From Macrotrachela quadricornifera (taxonomy: Eukaryota > Rotifera > Eurotatoria > Philodinida > Philodinidae), in assembly GCA_022393335.1 (NCBI GenBank), contig JAJEKB010021383.1, positions 1,649,868 through 1,713,867 on the forward strand: a DNA stretch of 64,000 bases, given 5' to 3'. The notes under the pieces were generated by a model that made no database searches, had not been told where the DNA came from, and was given only the letters and a program-made list of their open reading frames with translations. Below, one piece after another: positions 22,801 through 34,649 of this stretch. The translations under genes and the position numbers were made by a program. Each line of letters starts with the position of its first letter. Position 1 is the first letter of the stretch.

Positions 22801-25800
22801 TTAGCATTGACATGCAGACTACTTTTGATATTTCCTGCGTAATATCCCGTCCTCTTTGTTGAGCTTTAACAGTGTCAGCTGTTCTCATGCACACTAAAGC
22901 ATCCACAACCCGTTTTGAAGACGTTGATGTTTGCCTGATTCGAATATTAGGTAATTATTTCGAGTATTTTGGATTTCGGTGTTATTTAATGAAAGGCTGC
23001 TTTGGTTTTAATAATCTTGTCCTGTAGAGATAAATCAATTTCTTAGAATAACATTTGCTGACTCTCAGTCAGGATATGCCCTTATCCTCGAGAGTAGCAT
23101 GAAATCTGCATTGTGTTGCCAAAGACTCCTAAATTTATTTTTATTAGATGACTGCTCAAAATTCTTGTAGGTTTCGCTTAAATTTTCTCGGACTAGTGAG
23201 AAAATTCGTTCTGTTTATTGACAGCAACATTCATGACTACACACAGTTGAACTCCACATATACCTCGCTATAAACTCTGATATCAATATGAGTGTTGTGC
23301 CGTCGTAGACTACCGTTAAATTCTCTCGTCTCGATCCGTTTACTTTTTCGAAATCATTGATTATTGCAATGGTAGTTATAACTACATTCATATTTTGACT
23401 TGCGAACTCATTCGACTTTGCGATATTGTAGCATAGCTTAGACGCCAAAGTCTTTAAGATATGGGCGAGTTCGGCAACTAAACAATATTCCTTATTTTTT
23501 CTAGTCGTAATACGAATGATAAGCTTATCGAAAAACAATCTATAGTCGTGAAATCAGATGTTTTCTTCATATTTTTGATGAGTCTTTTCAAACTTCTTAT
23601 CTCTGACTGGTATATATAAATACTACCTATTCATCAATAGGCATTTTGCAGTCTCTGTCTGAAGTGAAGTAGAAAAACTTCCCCAAAGAGAATGTATTAA
23701 GCAGTAATCGTCTTTCTGCATTTCTCATTTTTCGGTGAGTGTTAGACAATATGAAAATAGATAATATGAGATAATGAGCATTTCGAAAATTAGAGATGCC
23801 TGCTTTGACAGTATTTTTTTCTAGAACGAATCTGATTATCCCTTCCGCACACACACTATACGTGTAAGAGTCCTATTGCACAGATATGATTCAGCAAACA
23901 CAAGAACCGATAGACGATCCCGATTATAGGTAATGACATGTGCTATGTCGCATGCTACTCGTTATAAAAGACGAACAGTGTTAGTAAATGAAATGTTCAT
24001 TAAACGACACAATTTTTCAGAGTAAGATTAGAAAGTTTTCTCATTTAAACTTCAACTCATTATATTTCTTAGTTGGCCTGCCTCAACATTTAGGTCTGAG
24101 TGCTGAGAATGAGAAATGTTAACTAGAACTGCAGATGACATTTTTTCTAAGCCACTCATTGCTGACAAGACAAGGTTCTCAGGTGTGACCTTTGGATTTC
24201 AATGAAACTTACGTGTATTTGTTAGATCAAGTATACCTATCACAGATATGAAACAATTAGCAACTGCCGCTGCATTATTGAAAAATTACAGTCAAATCAT
24301 TTTTCAAAAAATCAACACACATGGTTCGCTATACAGATTTTGTTTGTATTAGGTTATTTCATTTATTTTATCACCAATCACTAAGGATAAAAATTCACGC
24401 GACTATATGAAGTGTATTTAGAAGCAGAATATGTTTTCTAAAAACGTGCTCTCATTTTGAAGATCTACTGTTTGACAATAAATATACTACATATGAATGT
24501 TTTGAAAAGGTTTAACTTAAAAGCTATAGGAAGTTTAATATTAAAAATGCATTCTTTAATATATAATAAACTGTTAACTGAAACATTACCTTTAATCAAA
24601 TATGCTTGATATTCAAGTGTCTATACATCAGAAGATATTGCTGATTTTAAGAACGTTCACGATGTGTGTTTTGCATTTAATGAAGATTTGTGTTCTATAT
24701 CAGTGTGTAAAGATTGCTCTTTCATTTGCTGCAGCCATTTTTATCGCATTCTTTTTTTCAACCGCTTTTTTGTAAATGATCATCCACATTAAAATAAAAA
24801 CGTCTTGTTCGTTGCTAACTCATATAAAAACTCATATACCTTTTAAATTAAATCTTTTCAAAACATTCATAAGTAGTATGTTCATTATCAAACAGTAGAT
24901 CTTCAAAATGAAACCATGTTTTTAGGAGACATATTCTGCTTCTGAATACACTTCAAATAGTCGCATGATTTTTATATCTTCAGTGATTCATGATAAAATA
25001 AACGAAATAATCTAATTTTTAGGACTACTTGTGCTCTATAAAACAATACCGAACTTGGTCTTAGTCATCATGATTGAAAGAAAAAAGTTTCCAAGAAAAA
25101 GTTATCGATAAACAAAATCTGTATAGCAAACCATATGTGTTGATTTTTTGAAAAATGATTTGACTGTAATTTTTTAATAATGCAGCGGTAGTTGCTAATT
25201 GTTTCATATCTGTGATAGGTATATTCGATCTAACAAATCCACATAGATTTCATTGAAATCCAAGGATGAAACCTGAAAACCTTCCATTGTAAATCTCGGT
25301 TTATATTAACGGTTGAATTGTTGAATGTCATTTATCACTGACTTATCACTTACTCGTGGTTGCAGATGCTGAGGTCGTGCCAGCCGCTCCCGATGTTGCA
25401 GTTGTCACTGGAGATAAAGTAGTTCCCGTGCCTGCAGTTGTTCCTGATACTGTAGTTACTCCTGTCGTTCCACCTATTCCTACCGTTGCACTTGTTACCA
25501 GCGTTGCTGTTGGTGCTAGTGTTCCAGATGCTCCCCCTGCTGCAGTAGCTGCCACCGTTGTTGTAGTCGCTGAATTCGCCGCTGCTAGTAAGACATAGTA
25601 ATTGACGTTTAAATCAGAACAAAATAACTTCATCTTTAAGTTTTATATGAAGAGCTTCTAGTCAATTCCGACTAGTCCCAATCTCATTCACAATATACAT
25701 ACTTTACATTTGGAAAATGCATACAAGGAATGATTCTCAGTTATGTCTCAAGGATTTCAATAAAAACTATGTGAGCGTGTCAAGTCAGATGTACCTAGCT

Positions 25801-28800
25801 CAAATACGGAACATATAGATGTTGAAGCTGTATCGGTAAATTATTATGCCCAACTATTTTCAAAAAACTGACACACATGATACACCATACAGTATTTTTT
25901 GTCTTAAGATCTTTCTTCCTAAAGATTTCTTTTCTCAGTCATAATAGCATTATGTTTGGGCTCTACAGAGACGTTTGAACCCAAAAAAACTACCAAAAAT
26001 TCGTAACTTTATAAGAATTTCTGTGGCTGTTCTCAAAAAGAAACAGAGCGCAGGGTGAAAAACTTCCCCTCCAAAAACAAATTGATTGTCTTAGCGAATG
26101 GTATATATAATAGAGTTTTCAGACTTCTATCATTTGAAATGGATTAGGTGCAAAAATCTAATTTTGATTGGACAAACCAGTCTACCTTTTCCTTCTCCTT
26201 TGGACACCTTCGAAAGGTTTTCAAATTCTTTCGATCCTACAAATACGCCGACGGGTACAAGTCCTAGAACTCCTGAAAGCTTCATTTCATTACTATGAAG
26301 TCGATATAAACTCTGGAACACTCTCGAAATACAATAGTGGACAATTGGATCAATGAATCGAGAAATTGTTCCATTTTCAGCAGAAATGGTTCACCCTCAT
26401 AAAATTGTATACATACAGCAGAAATGGAAAATATATAAATATGTAGACACATTAAAGGAAAACAGAAGAACAGAAAAAAAATATATATAACATTTTACTT
26501 AAAATTGCAGATATACTGAAATTTCAAGAGAAATGGTTTTTCTTTTAAGGCGAAATGGTTCAATCAGAAAACCAAAGAATGGAAATAGGAAAATACATAT
26601 ATATTCTATCATTTCATACTATACATATACTGTAATTCAAGGAGAAATGGTTTTTTTTCACGGTGAAATGGTTTTTCTCTTAAGATGAAATAGTTCAATC
26701 AGAAAACCAAAGAAAAAAAACAGAAAAATATACATATATATAATCTATGATTTGATATTGCACTTTTACTGAAATTGCAGAAGAAATAGTCTTCCTTTTA
26801 AGATGAAATGGTTCAATAAGAGACTAAGTCTTTTACACTTCTACTTGTGAGAGGAGAAATGGTTGTTATATTTCTCCTGGAATTGTTTTCGTTCCGCTGA
26901 TAAAAATCCATTTCTGCTTGAAAGTCTCCTTAGCATGAAAAAGTAAAATGTTGAATATCTTACTATGTCTTTTGGACTTCTGCTTGTGAGAGGAGAAATG
27001 GTTGTTCGATTTCTACTGAAATTGTTTTCGTTTCTGCTAATAAAAATCCATTTCCCCTTGAGACTTCCCCTAGGATGAAAAAGTAAAATGATGAATATTT
27101 TACTATGTCTTTTCGACTTCTGCTTGTCAGAACAGATATGGATGTTCGAGTTCTACTAGAATTTTTATGACTGCTCCTAGCGGGTATGGGATTCTGCTTG
27201 AAATTCTTGTTTGGGTGAAAGACAAGACCATTAATTTCTGGAATTGTTTTAATGAAGCATTTCTGCTGAAAATGGAACAATTTCACGACTTTTGGGGATG
27301 TTGTCCAGCCCTCTCGAAAGAATAATGCAACTTGGCTTTAGTCCTTTGACAGTCGCCAACGTATATATAGAGTGAAACCTCTATTAGTGAACACCCCTCA
27401 TTTATAAACAATCTGTTAAACTGAACACTCTTCGATCTCATCGCGCGAATTTTGCTTGCTTAGCTTCCTTCATTTATGAGCACCTCGTGATTCTGAATGT
27501 AAACGCATTTTTTTAGTCGCGTTCGTATATATTAGCCTTGTCAATATGAACTATAAAAGTGTCACCACTCAAGAAAATAATACTATTGGAGCGATAGAAG
27601 GGGAAATCCATGAATACATATGAAGAGAGGCAATGAGAAAAAAAATAATCAGGCAACTATTATCGATATTATTGTTTCTTGGATATGTCGTTATCTCGGC
27701 ATTATATTACTCTTGAAGAAAATATTACACTAATGAAAGAGAATGAGTGTGATTAATCATATCGTGAATTACGTAATAAATTAAAATTATGAATTGGTTC
27801 TATATCAAACACTATTAAATGCGAAAGAGAATATATAAGTGATTATGAAATTAATCATAACGAAAATGTATAGAGAAAAATTAGTCATGATCTTACTCAA
27901 GGAATACAGTCGGTTCTGTCATAGCTCTTAGAGATGTTTATATGTAATGAGAAATAGATGTTCCTCTTCAATTTCACTAGTTCCATAATTGCAAATCGTG
28001 AGACTATGATGGAATTAAAGCAAAATCCCTATTTCTCAATCCTTGAACACCCCTCATTCAAGCCTCTTTTGGGAATACTCCATTATATTGAACGAATTCT
28101 TCTGGTCGCAATAATGTTCATATCAACTAGGTTTAACTGTATGCAAAAAATTACATTTTCATGAAGACTTGGTGCATTAAGAATCTGTGTACGCGAAAAA
28201 ACTTATGTGTAGCGATAGACGTTCTATGCATGTACGGAAATCCATTATCGACATTGAAAAATTAATCAACAATTCTAGAAAAGATATTGTGATCTTGGTT
28301 TTTCTAATATTGACATGGAACACATCTAGTTATCTATCATTGAAAAGAGAACTCTTGTAGTGTATGTTCTCATCCAAAAAAAAGTAATTAATACTAAGCT
28401 TGAGTCTAAAGCGCTTGAATACATTTACTCACTGTATGTCTTTTAATCAGTATTTAGATTCTTAATGTATCAAGACTTGATGAAAATGTGATTTGTTATA
28501 TAACAAGCGATAGCCCGTAGCCTGTTGTATAAAACCATATTGTAGTTTGTCAATTCAACTGAGCCACCAAATTTTGGCAGAAATCTATTCTTTCGAAATT
28601 TGTAAAAGATTTATTTGAATAAAGTCCTTGTATCAGACTAATGAGGAAATCTCGTAAGATGTTAATCACGGACTCGAAGAAGAGATATACTAGTCCATAG
28701 AGCTCGATAGGTTAATCACAGTGATGATAAATGTTTTCTCCCATACTACCTTCTTACACAGTTTTAAGATCGAATTAGCCCTATAGAGTTAGATTTTAAC

Positions 28801-30505
28801 AAGCTTTTTTTTCATTATTGTAAGGATGAAACATGGTGCTGTTCGAGGCAAGTGAAAGAGAACACCTCTAAACCTTCTGATCGGCCTGTACATCATCGTG
28901 TTTTACCCTTACAATAACGTAGAAAAAGCTTGCTGAAATCTGATTCCATAGGTTCAATTCGATCATAAAACTATGTAAGAAGAAAGTACGGATCAACAAA
29001 TGTATCATCGTCGTGATCAGCTCATCGAGCTCTATTGATTGGTATATCTATCCTTTCAATCCGCGATTAACACCTTATGAGGTTCCCTCGTAAAAAGGAT
29101 TGATCGGAGAATGAATTGTTCACTGGATTATTCGTACTAACATATGAATTTAAGAAGGATGTGTCTCAATCCTGATTCAAATCAGAAAGATACTCTTTGT
29201 TTCAAAAAGGATTGCTTTCTGGATAAAAGTTGTGAGACACACTCTTTCGCATAAAATTAAGATTTTCGTCCAAGCTGCATCGTAAAGAAAATTCTCTAAT
29301 AGTTTGAAACGAACGGTCAATTGATATTCTCTTTTGCTTTAGATTTGTGTTCTAATTAGTCAAAAGAGAAGAGACAGACTCAATAAAGATCTAGTTATGA
29401 ACTCACTTTGATAAACAACTCCACCATCTCATCACTTTTGACTGCCTATAGTTTGAAAAAATGTACAGTACCCAGATAATAATTCAACTTTAAAATTAAT
29501 CTTGCCCATTCGCTGTTTAAACTGAGCTATGTTTATTTTATTCAAGTTTTAATCAATGATAATATGTGTTGAAAAGATTGAACGAGCCAATTTTGAGCTT
29601 CCAATCCTGTTTGTGTGTAACTCTAGTAGACATTAATATGTTATGGTAGTTTTGCTCAGATAATGATCCATTTCACTCAAATATTGCAAAATACCTTCAT
29701 AATGGGTTAGACATATGGTCCCGAACCGTCCCAGAGTTGAATTATTTCTATTTTTACTATCTAACCATTACGATATGAGCTCATTAGCTGTGGCACACCT
29801 CAAAACATATCATGAACAATATCGCTGGATTTATTTCAACTTGAAACTACAGAAATATCAAAATAAATACTTTAATAAGTATGCGATGCAGTAAGCGATG
29901 ATATCTATATTTTTTATGCACTTGAGTAGTTCAGCCATGCACTATTTGCAAATCACTGAAGAACTTAAGAAAACCTTGAACACTCAACTCAGAAATTTGG
30001 TAGTCAATACACTAGCTTTTAAATGCTTTAATCATTAAAATCCTTGACTTAGAGTTTTACATTGAGGGCTGCTGCTATGAAGATGTGCACGATAATAGTT
30101 GTTGAATCACTTAAGTTGTGTCGATTGAGCTGCAAGATAATGAATTGTTTTGAGTGAAAACAACTAAGCATCGGCTGCTCATTATAAAGTTGAATCCTAA
30201 TCGTATATATACGCACGTAAAGATTGAACTAGTTATTCTTTTAGTAGGTCTTAATTTGGAAGATGCCCCCCTGTAATCCTAAAACAGCTGCATATCATAT
30301 AAAAGGACAATGGTATGGCTTATATGGTATGTATTAAACTTGACAAAAGTGTATATCGTGTGCGTTACTCACCCCTCTCTGCACTTAAGTAACTAGAGAC
30401 GGCGGTTAGTGGAATTGCCATTAAAAGAACACCGAAACTCAGACCCAATGCTACCAATTTCCATCCAGCTATCGAACCACCGGAAGATGGTGCAGATGCA
30501 CTCAT
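19844..30505 (-). CDS. NHL-repeat membrane-anchored protein with Thr/Ala-rich linker (5 exons, two giant introns)
   Basis: Exons on the minus strand are 30505-30373, 25584-25354, 21056-20698, 20641-20316 and 20219-19844. All have GT donors and AG acceptors and compatible phases, giving 474 residues. Exon 1 encodes a short polar start and a hydrophobic signal anchor (about residues 15-38, LVALGLSFGVLLMAIPL), suggesting a type II membrane protein. Exon 2 is a Thr/Ala/Gly/Ser-rich linker, probably O-glycosylated. Exons 3-5 encode NHL propeller blades, e.g. NPWDVF...IYVSDTYNYRIQKF, CKDVYVDRRGLIYISD and IYVDGSSNLFVLDIGNG. NHL propellers bind proteins or ligands; the ligand here is unknown. A tyrosine-rich insert (DYYYYNYYYYYGASNYYY) interrupts the last exon at about residue 367. 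Introns 3 and 4 are 56 and 96 bp, but introns 1 and 2 are 4788 and 4297 bp. Joining exons 1 and 2 to the propeller is inferred from phase, splice sites and family layout. Confidence 0.72.
21057..25353 (-). other. Large intron 2 of the NHL gene
   Basis: It begins GTAAGT next to 25353 and ends TTTTTAG before 21056. About 4.3 kb with no exon I can recognise. Its donor-proximal (high-coordinate) part holds a foldback element (24176-25279); the rest (21100-24170) shows no clear structure. Apparent frames at 23215-23538 and 23627-23854 (-) have no family signature. Confidence 0.55.
24176..25279. repeat. Foldback element: long inverted repeat, arms ~355 and ~450 bp
   Basis: Left arm ~24176-24530 and right arm ~24829-25279 are reverse complements over nearly their whole length. 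Shared blocks include ttggatttcaatgaaa, tatacctatcacagatatg, cagtcaaatcatttttcaaa and gaagatctactgtttga. The right arm carries about 90 bp that are absent from the left. A ~300-bp spacer separates the arms. A transcript across it would form a long hairpin. Confidence 0.88.
25720..25920 (+). repeat. Third, diverged copy of the foldback arm
   Basis: Blocks such as caaggatttcaataaaaact, atgtacctagctcaaatac and acacatgatacaccatacag align in order with the arms of the 24176-25279 element. The orientation matches the left arm. It lies in intron 1, so related sequence sits on both sides of the Thr-rich exon. Confidence 0.5.
26340..26830. repeat. Imperfect tandem repeat rich in GAAATGGTT
   Basis: A unit containing 'gaaatggttcaatcagaaaa' and 'ccaaagaa...aaaatacatatat' recurs (about 26550-26600, 26690-26760). 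The motif GAAATGGTT or GAAATAGTT recurs many times. It is followed by the better-defined 139-bp array. Confidence 0.6.
26825..27260. repeat. 139-140 bp tandem repeat, about three copies
   Basis: Copies start with ttct(a/g)cttgt at 26839, 26978 and 27118. The first two are close (gaggagaaatggttgtt, aaaaatccatttc, gaaaaagtaaaatg, tactatgtctttt); the third decays after ~100 bp. Each unit carries GAAATGG near its start and CCATTTC in its middle, so units can pair internally. Confidence 0.8.
27370..28110 (+). mobile_element. Pogo/Tigger-like (Tc1-mariner superfamily) remnant
   Basis: Starts with tagagtgaaacctctattag and tgaacacccctcattt, typical of pogo/Tigger ends next to a TA. At 27546 a short frame reads NYKSVTTQENNTIGAIEG, resembling the start of the pogo N-terminal helix-turn-helix. 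A second block, tgaacacccctcattcaagc, occurs near 28045 in the same orientation. No intact transposase and no matching inverted end were found. Confidence 0.45.
28643..29089. repeat. Foldback element: inverted repeat, arms ~205 bp
   Basis: Left arm 28643-28848 pairs with 28882-29089. Matching blocks include gatgttaatc, tagagctcgat, gttttaagatcgaatt and tattgtaagg, with roughly 20-25% mismatch. The central loop is only ~35 bp, so it folds almost end to end. It lies in intron 1 of the NHL gene. Confidence 0.82.
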
Positions 30506-33500
30506 TGTTGCACTTCTAAAGTAAACCTTTTACATGCAATATTGGCGAAGTATTAACGAACTTTGTTGGAGACCACGCCTCCGAGACTTTCGTTGGTTTT
30601 GATGTTTCACTACTTATTTCTTCGATAGATTGGATAGATTGTCTCTTTGGTTTCACCTGCTTATATAATTGTGTGCTCATTCAATATGCATGGAAAGTCA
30701 ATCATATATACTTACTGTAATCGACGTCACTTTGAAGTTATCCAGCTTTATTTAGTTGTTATATTGTCACGGAGTGTTAGTTAACAGCAGTTTATACTAA
30801 AAACCCTAGACAAAAGAAATATGATTATCATGGATGTTTCGGTAGATTGTGGAATAGAAAATTTGTAGTACAATGCGTTCCAAAAGTTTATATCTAAAAA
30901 TAAAATCTAAAATATTGTTCAACGGTTCAAGCGATGCACATCCAAAGCATGGGTAAGAGGGAAGTAAAGATTTACATCCAAGAGTATGCAATATGGATCA
31001 GTGATTATGATGCTTTATTTTATATTGTTCAAGCATTTTTTAGTACTTGAATTCTGTTGTTTTAAAAACCTCAATATCTACTTCGACAATTGCAATCTCA
31101 AATTAAGCTAAAAAGTGAACATCCATCGGTGTTCGATTGTTTTTCAGTCGGGAGTTAATGCATTTTGTATACCTTAGTGAGTTATGGCTACCCTTAAAAA
31201 TGTTCGTGCCCATGACTTATTTCGTGGAGATTGAGCGTTTTTACTTTTATAGATATCAGAATTTTCATATATGAAAAACATTATCTCACCAGGGAGCCTA
31301 TGCAACTGTCGGATGGCGTATCTGGATAGAGATTTGACTGCCATATGAGTGTAAAAATAAAGATTTTTTTTTGTTTTTTCTTCTTTACTCTGAAAAATTA
31401 AGATCTGAATTTTTTGACATCAAGTTTTCATTTAATACACAAGACAGTCATACTCATTCGAGTTGATTCCATCAATCTCGATACAACGTTAATTCAAGAC
31501 TCGCTATAGACTAACACAGAAAAGAAAAAAAGGAGTACATTTTTTTCTCTTTGCTTGGAACCAAATAAGACATCGATCATACAGTATATCCATTAATTGA
31601 CTCACCAATTTTTCTTATATTTTGTATAAAGAATGACTATGTCCAGCGCTATTGTATTTCCTTGTGTATTAAATGAAAATATTGTGTCAAAAAGTTCAGA
31701 TCTTAGTTCCACAAGATATGCCATGGACTCCAACTATTTAAGGGTTTTGTTGGTCTCAGTAAGTCATATTCTTAGCTGAAATATGGAAGCAAACGGCATC
31801 CAACAGTTGCATAGGTTCCCTCGTGAGATAATGTTTTTTCTTATATGAGAATTCTAATGTCTATAAAAGTAAAAACGCTCAATCTCCTCGAAAACAAGCC
31901 ATGGACACAAACATTGTTAAGAATAGACATAACTCATTAAAGTCCACAAAATACGTTAACTCCTGGCTGAAAAGTGTTCCAACACTTGGGAATGTTTCCT
32001 TGTAAGTGAGCTACATCGACATGAAACGAAAAACGTCATTGCTTCATCGTTTTTATGGTGACTTGAACAGCAAATGCTCAACATACTGCATTCAATATGC
32101 GACATCACAGTATTGAAATCTTCTCATGGATCATACTATGATCAAGCTTTAACTCTAAAGAAAAGGTTTGAATCGCGATCGAGCACTCTCATGACTCGTT
32201 TTTCTTAGCTTTAGTTTCCAGTCTTTCCTGAGATACTTTACAGTTTCATTGAGAAAAGCAATAGAAATTGTCTCTTCAGATCCAGTTTAACTCATTGGTT
32301 GCACTACCATCTAGGAAACTCATAATATAGGCAAGTTCATAAAAACCGTGAAATTATTATTTATATTGTGAAATTTCTGTTTCATATATATTCTCTGAAA
32401 TCTTTCATCTTTTCATGAAACAGAATACAAAATTACACCTAATAATCAAGGTTGCCTACGCAATTGGCCTATGTTCAATCCAAGTACCTCTCTCTGTACG
32501 TGTAAGATTACATACCTAATGTGAATCTGAATTGATTGATATAGTGAGTGTGAAGAATAATCTCTTCACAGACGGATTATATATAAGCAAGAAGATGAAT
32601 ATTATAGGTTGTCTCTTCGCCGAAAACATCTCTAGTGAGGTAAGAGCATTGACGTATTTATTGACGTTTGCTGCTTATGATCAAGGCTTTTTTTCCACTA
32701 AATGATCAATAAACAAAATACAATTAGCTTACTCATGGATTTTTATAAGGACAACATTCATTGAAAGAGATCAAAAAGCTAAAGAAAACAATACAGAAGC
32801 ATTTTAAATTAAATAAACAGTTTCTCTTCTGTAAAGTAAGAGTGTCAATTTCGGAGAATGAAAAAGTTTATAGAGGTAAATCAACAAAAAACTCCAAAAC
32901 GTATAACATTACCTCTACGCTGTCGAGTCATTGAAGCTATCAGCGCGCAACAGCTTTTTTATGCTTTATTTCTGTAGAGAGTTGTGGGCTCCGATATACG
33001 GCACGGACACGACTGACCTTTTGGCAGGCTTAAGCTTAGACAGAATTCATTCTTTTAATAAATCATAGAATTACGAAAATAATTTTCTTATAGTGAAAAT
33101 AAATCTAATTTTCATTTCCCTTAAGATTAAATCGAATCTATAATCTAAAAACAATAAGTTTATTACAGACGTTCATAGGTTCTGCATTTTTTTACCAAAA
33201 TATTTTAGGATTGGTGAAATGAAAATCGTTTCTGAAGCTTTTGTTCAGAACCTTTTAAATTTTATTGGTTTCGCAAGTCTCTACGAGGGTGTGGGTGACA
33301 ATGAGAAATGAGTGTAGAGAAAAGAAACAGAAGGCTTTAAAGTAAGTAATCATCTTATCTGTTTATGGGTCACACATCTATTTAAACGAACACAACTACA
33401 TGAATATGTCTCATCAGGTACGAAGGACTTCATAAGAGACGTCACAAAGTCACAACAGGAGTCGAGCTTGTATCTTCAGATGACTGATCAACTATTTTAG

Positions 33501-33584
33501 TGGGCTATAGTTTTTGGTTAAAAACCATTATTGGCATTAGAACTTTCCTCGTTAGTTTTTTAATATGCGTGACGTTTCGTTCTG
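30506..33584. other. Intergenic stretch upstream of the NHL gene
   Basis: Presumed promoter region of the NHL gene, next to 30505. The only clear structure is the foldback at 31118-31996. A short GC-richer patch near 32975-33050 (gggctccgatatacggcacg) is unexplained. The frame at 30806-30991 (-) is not supported. Confidence 0.45.
31118..31996. repeat. Foldback element: inverted repeat, arms ~330 bp
   Basis: Left arm 31118-31450 pairs with 31650-31996. Strong blocks are gattgagcgtttttactttt, aacattatctcac, cctatgcaactgt and ttttcatttaatacacaa. The arms share most of their length with an unmatched patch at 31330-31398 and a ~200-bp spacer. Confidence 0.85.
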
Positions 33585-33879
33585 GGGGGAGGGAGCTAAC
33601 TTTTACCAGGCAGTCCCTCGAGTGGCGGATGAGGGAAGCTCTAATGCGTTGCGCTGAATACTGAATGAGAAGCTGTGAACCAAAGGGTTAGAGCAGGCAA
33701 ACAGAAAAGCGCTCTAATTAATTCTTCCCAGCAGGCATGGACAACAGTTATAATAGTGTAAGAGAAGGTGGCGTTGGGACCCAGAAATTTAGTATGGATG
33801 TCTTGACTGATTGGAGGAGAACAGGGCTTTTCAGGTCGTCATCAAGCAAAATCTCTTAGCTAAAGAAAATAAACTTACA

Positions 33880-34560
33880 ATCGGTAGATGGAATGTTCGA
33901 ATGATGCTATAAGAAAGTAAGTTCAAGCATTTAAAGAAACATAGAAAGGAAAAAACTAGATGTAGTTGGGTTATGTGAAGTCAGATATGAATTTTCTTGG
34001 GTAAAGTTGAGGATCAGAATGGGATTGCAATTGTTCTAGGCACAAGTGTGAAAAATTTCGTAGAAAGCATAGAGTTAGTAAATGATAGGCTCATGATGGT
34101 AAGGTTGAGAGCGGAGCCGAAAGATGTGGTGCATATTCAAGTATATATGCCTACCAGCGCGCATACAGATGAGGAGGTAGAGGAACTATATTTACAAATA
34201 GAAGAGTCGATAAGAAAAGAAGAGAAGGATAGTTATGTTGTAGTAATGGAAGATATGAATGCAGTTGTAAGTGAAGGAAAAAAGGATAAGATTGTAGGTA
34301 ATTTTGGATATGGAATCAGGAATGATAGAGGAGATACGCTAGTTAATTTTTGCATAGAAAATAAACTAATAATTACAAATACATGGTTCAAAAATCATCT
34401 AAGAAGAAGGTATACTTAGAAGGCTTCTGGTGATAAAGCTAGGTATCAGATAGATTATGTGTTAGTGCAAGAAAGATATAGGAATAGTATAAAGAAAGCA
34501 TGTGCACATCCGGGAATAGATTAAAGGCTCGGACCACAATCTAGTTATCATAGAGATGGA
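33880..34560 (+). pseudogene. LINE endonuclease domain (APE type), decayed
   Basis: Order of motifs: LTIGRWNVRMM (33877 on), then after a stop and frameshift GIAIVLGTSV, VHIQVYMPTSAHTDEEVEEL, VVMEDMNAVV (usually GDFNA), GNFGYGIRNDRGDTLVNFC, ITNTWFKNHLRRRYT, QIDYVLVQERYRNS, and GSDHNLVIIEMEL (catalytic SDH present). In-frame stops occur after RRRYT and in the early part, so it is inactive. Confidence 0.8.
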
Positions 34561-34649
34561 ACTGAGGTTAAAGAAAGCTAAGACAGCCTTAGTAAGGAAA
34601 AGATGAGACTTAGAATAACTAAAACTTGTTACGGAAGATTTTGGAAATG

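Larger units (their letters stand above)
25585..30372 (-). other. Large intron 1 of the NHL gene
   Basis: Donor GTGAGT at 30372, acceptor CTAG before 25584, 4.8 kb. It contains the third foldback-arm copy, both tandem arrays, the pogo-like remnant and the 28643-29089 foldback. A shorter hairpin with ends gtgtctca/tgagacac lies at about 29166-29250. No further exon was recognised in 29260-30370. Confidence 0.5.

Noticed and set aside
24500..24850. CRISPR-like or LTR structure from the repeated blocks near 24-26 kb
   Set aside because: The repeats are inverted arms with mismatches, not short direct repeats with spacers, and no LTR ends or polyprotein occur.
25356..25598. Plus-strand Ala/Val/Pro-rich frame
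   Set aside because: Antisense of the Thr/Ala-rich exon of the NHL gene, which has matching splice sites and phases on the minus strand.
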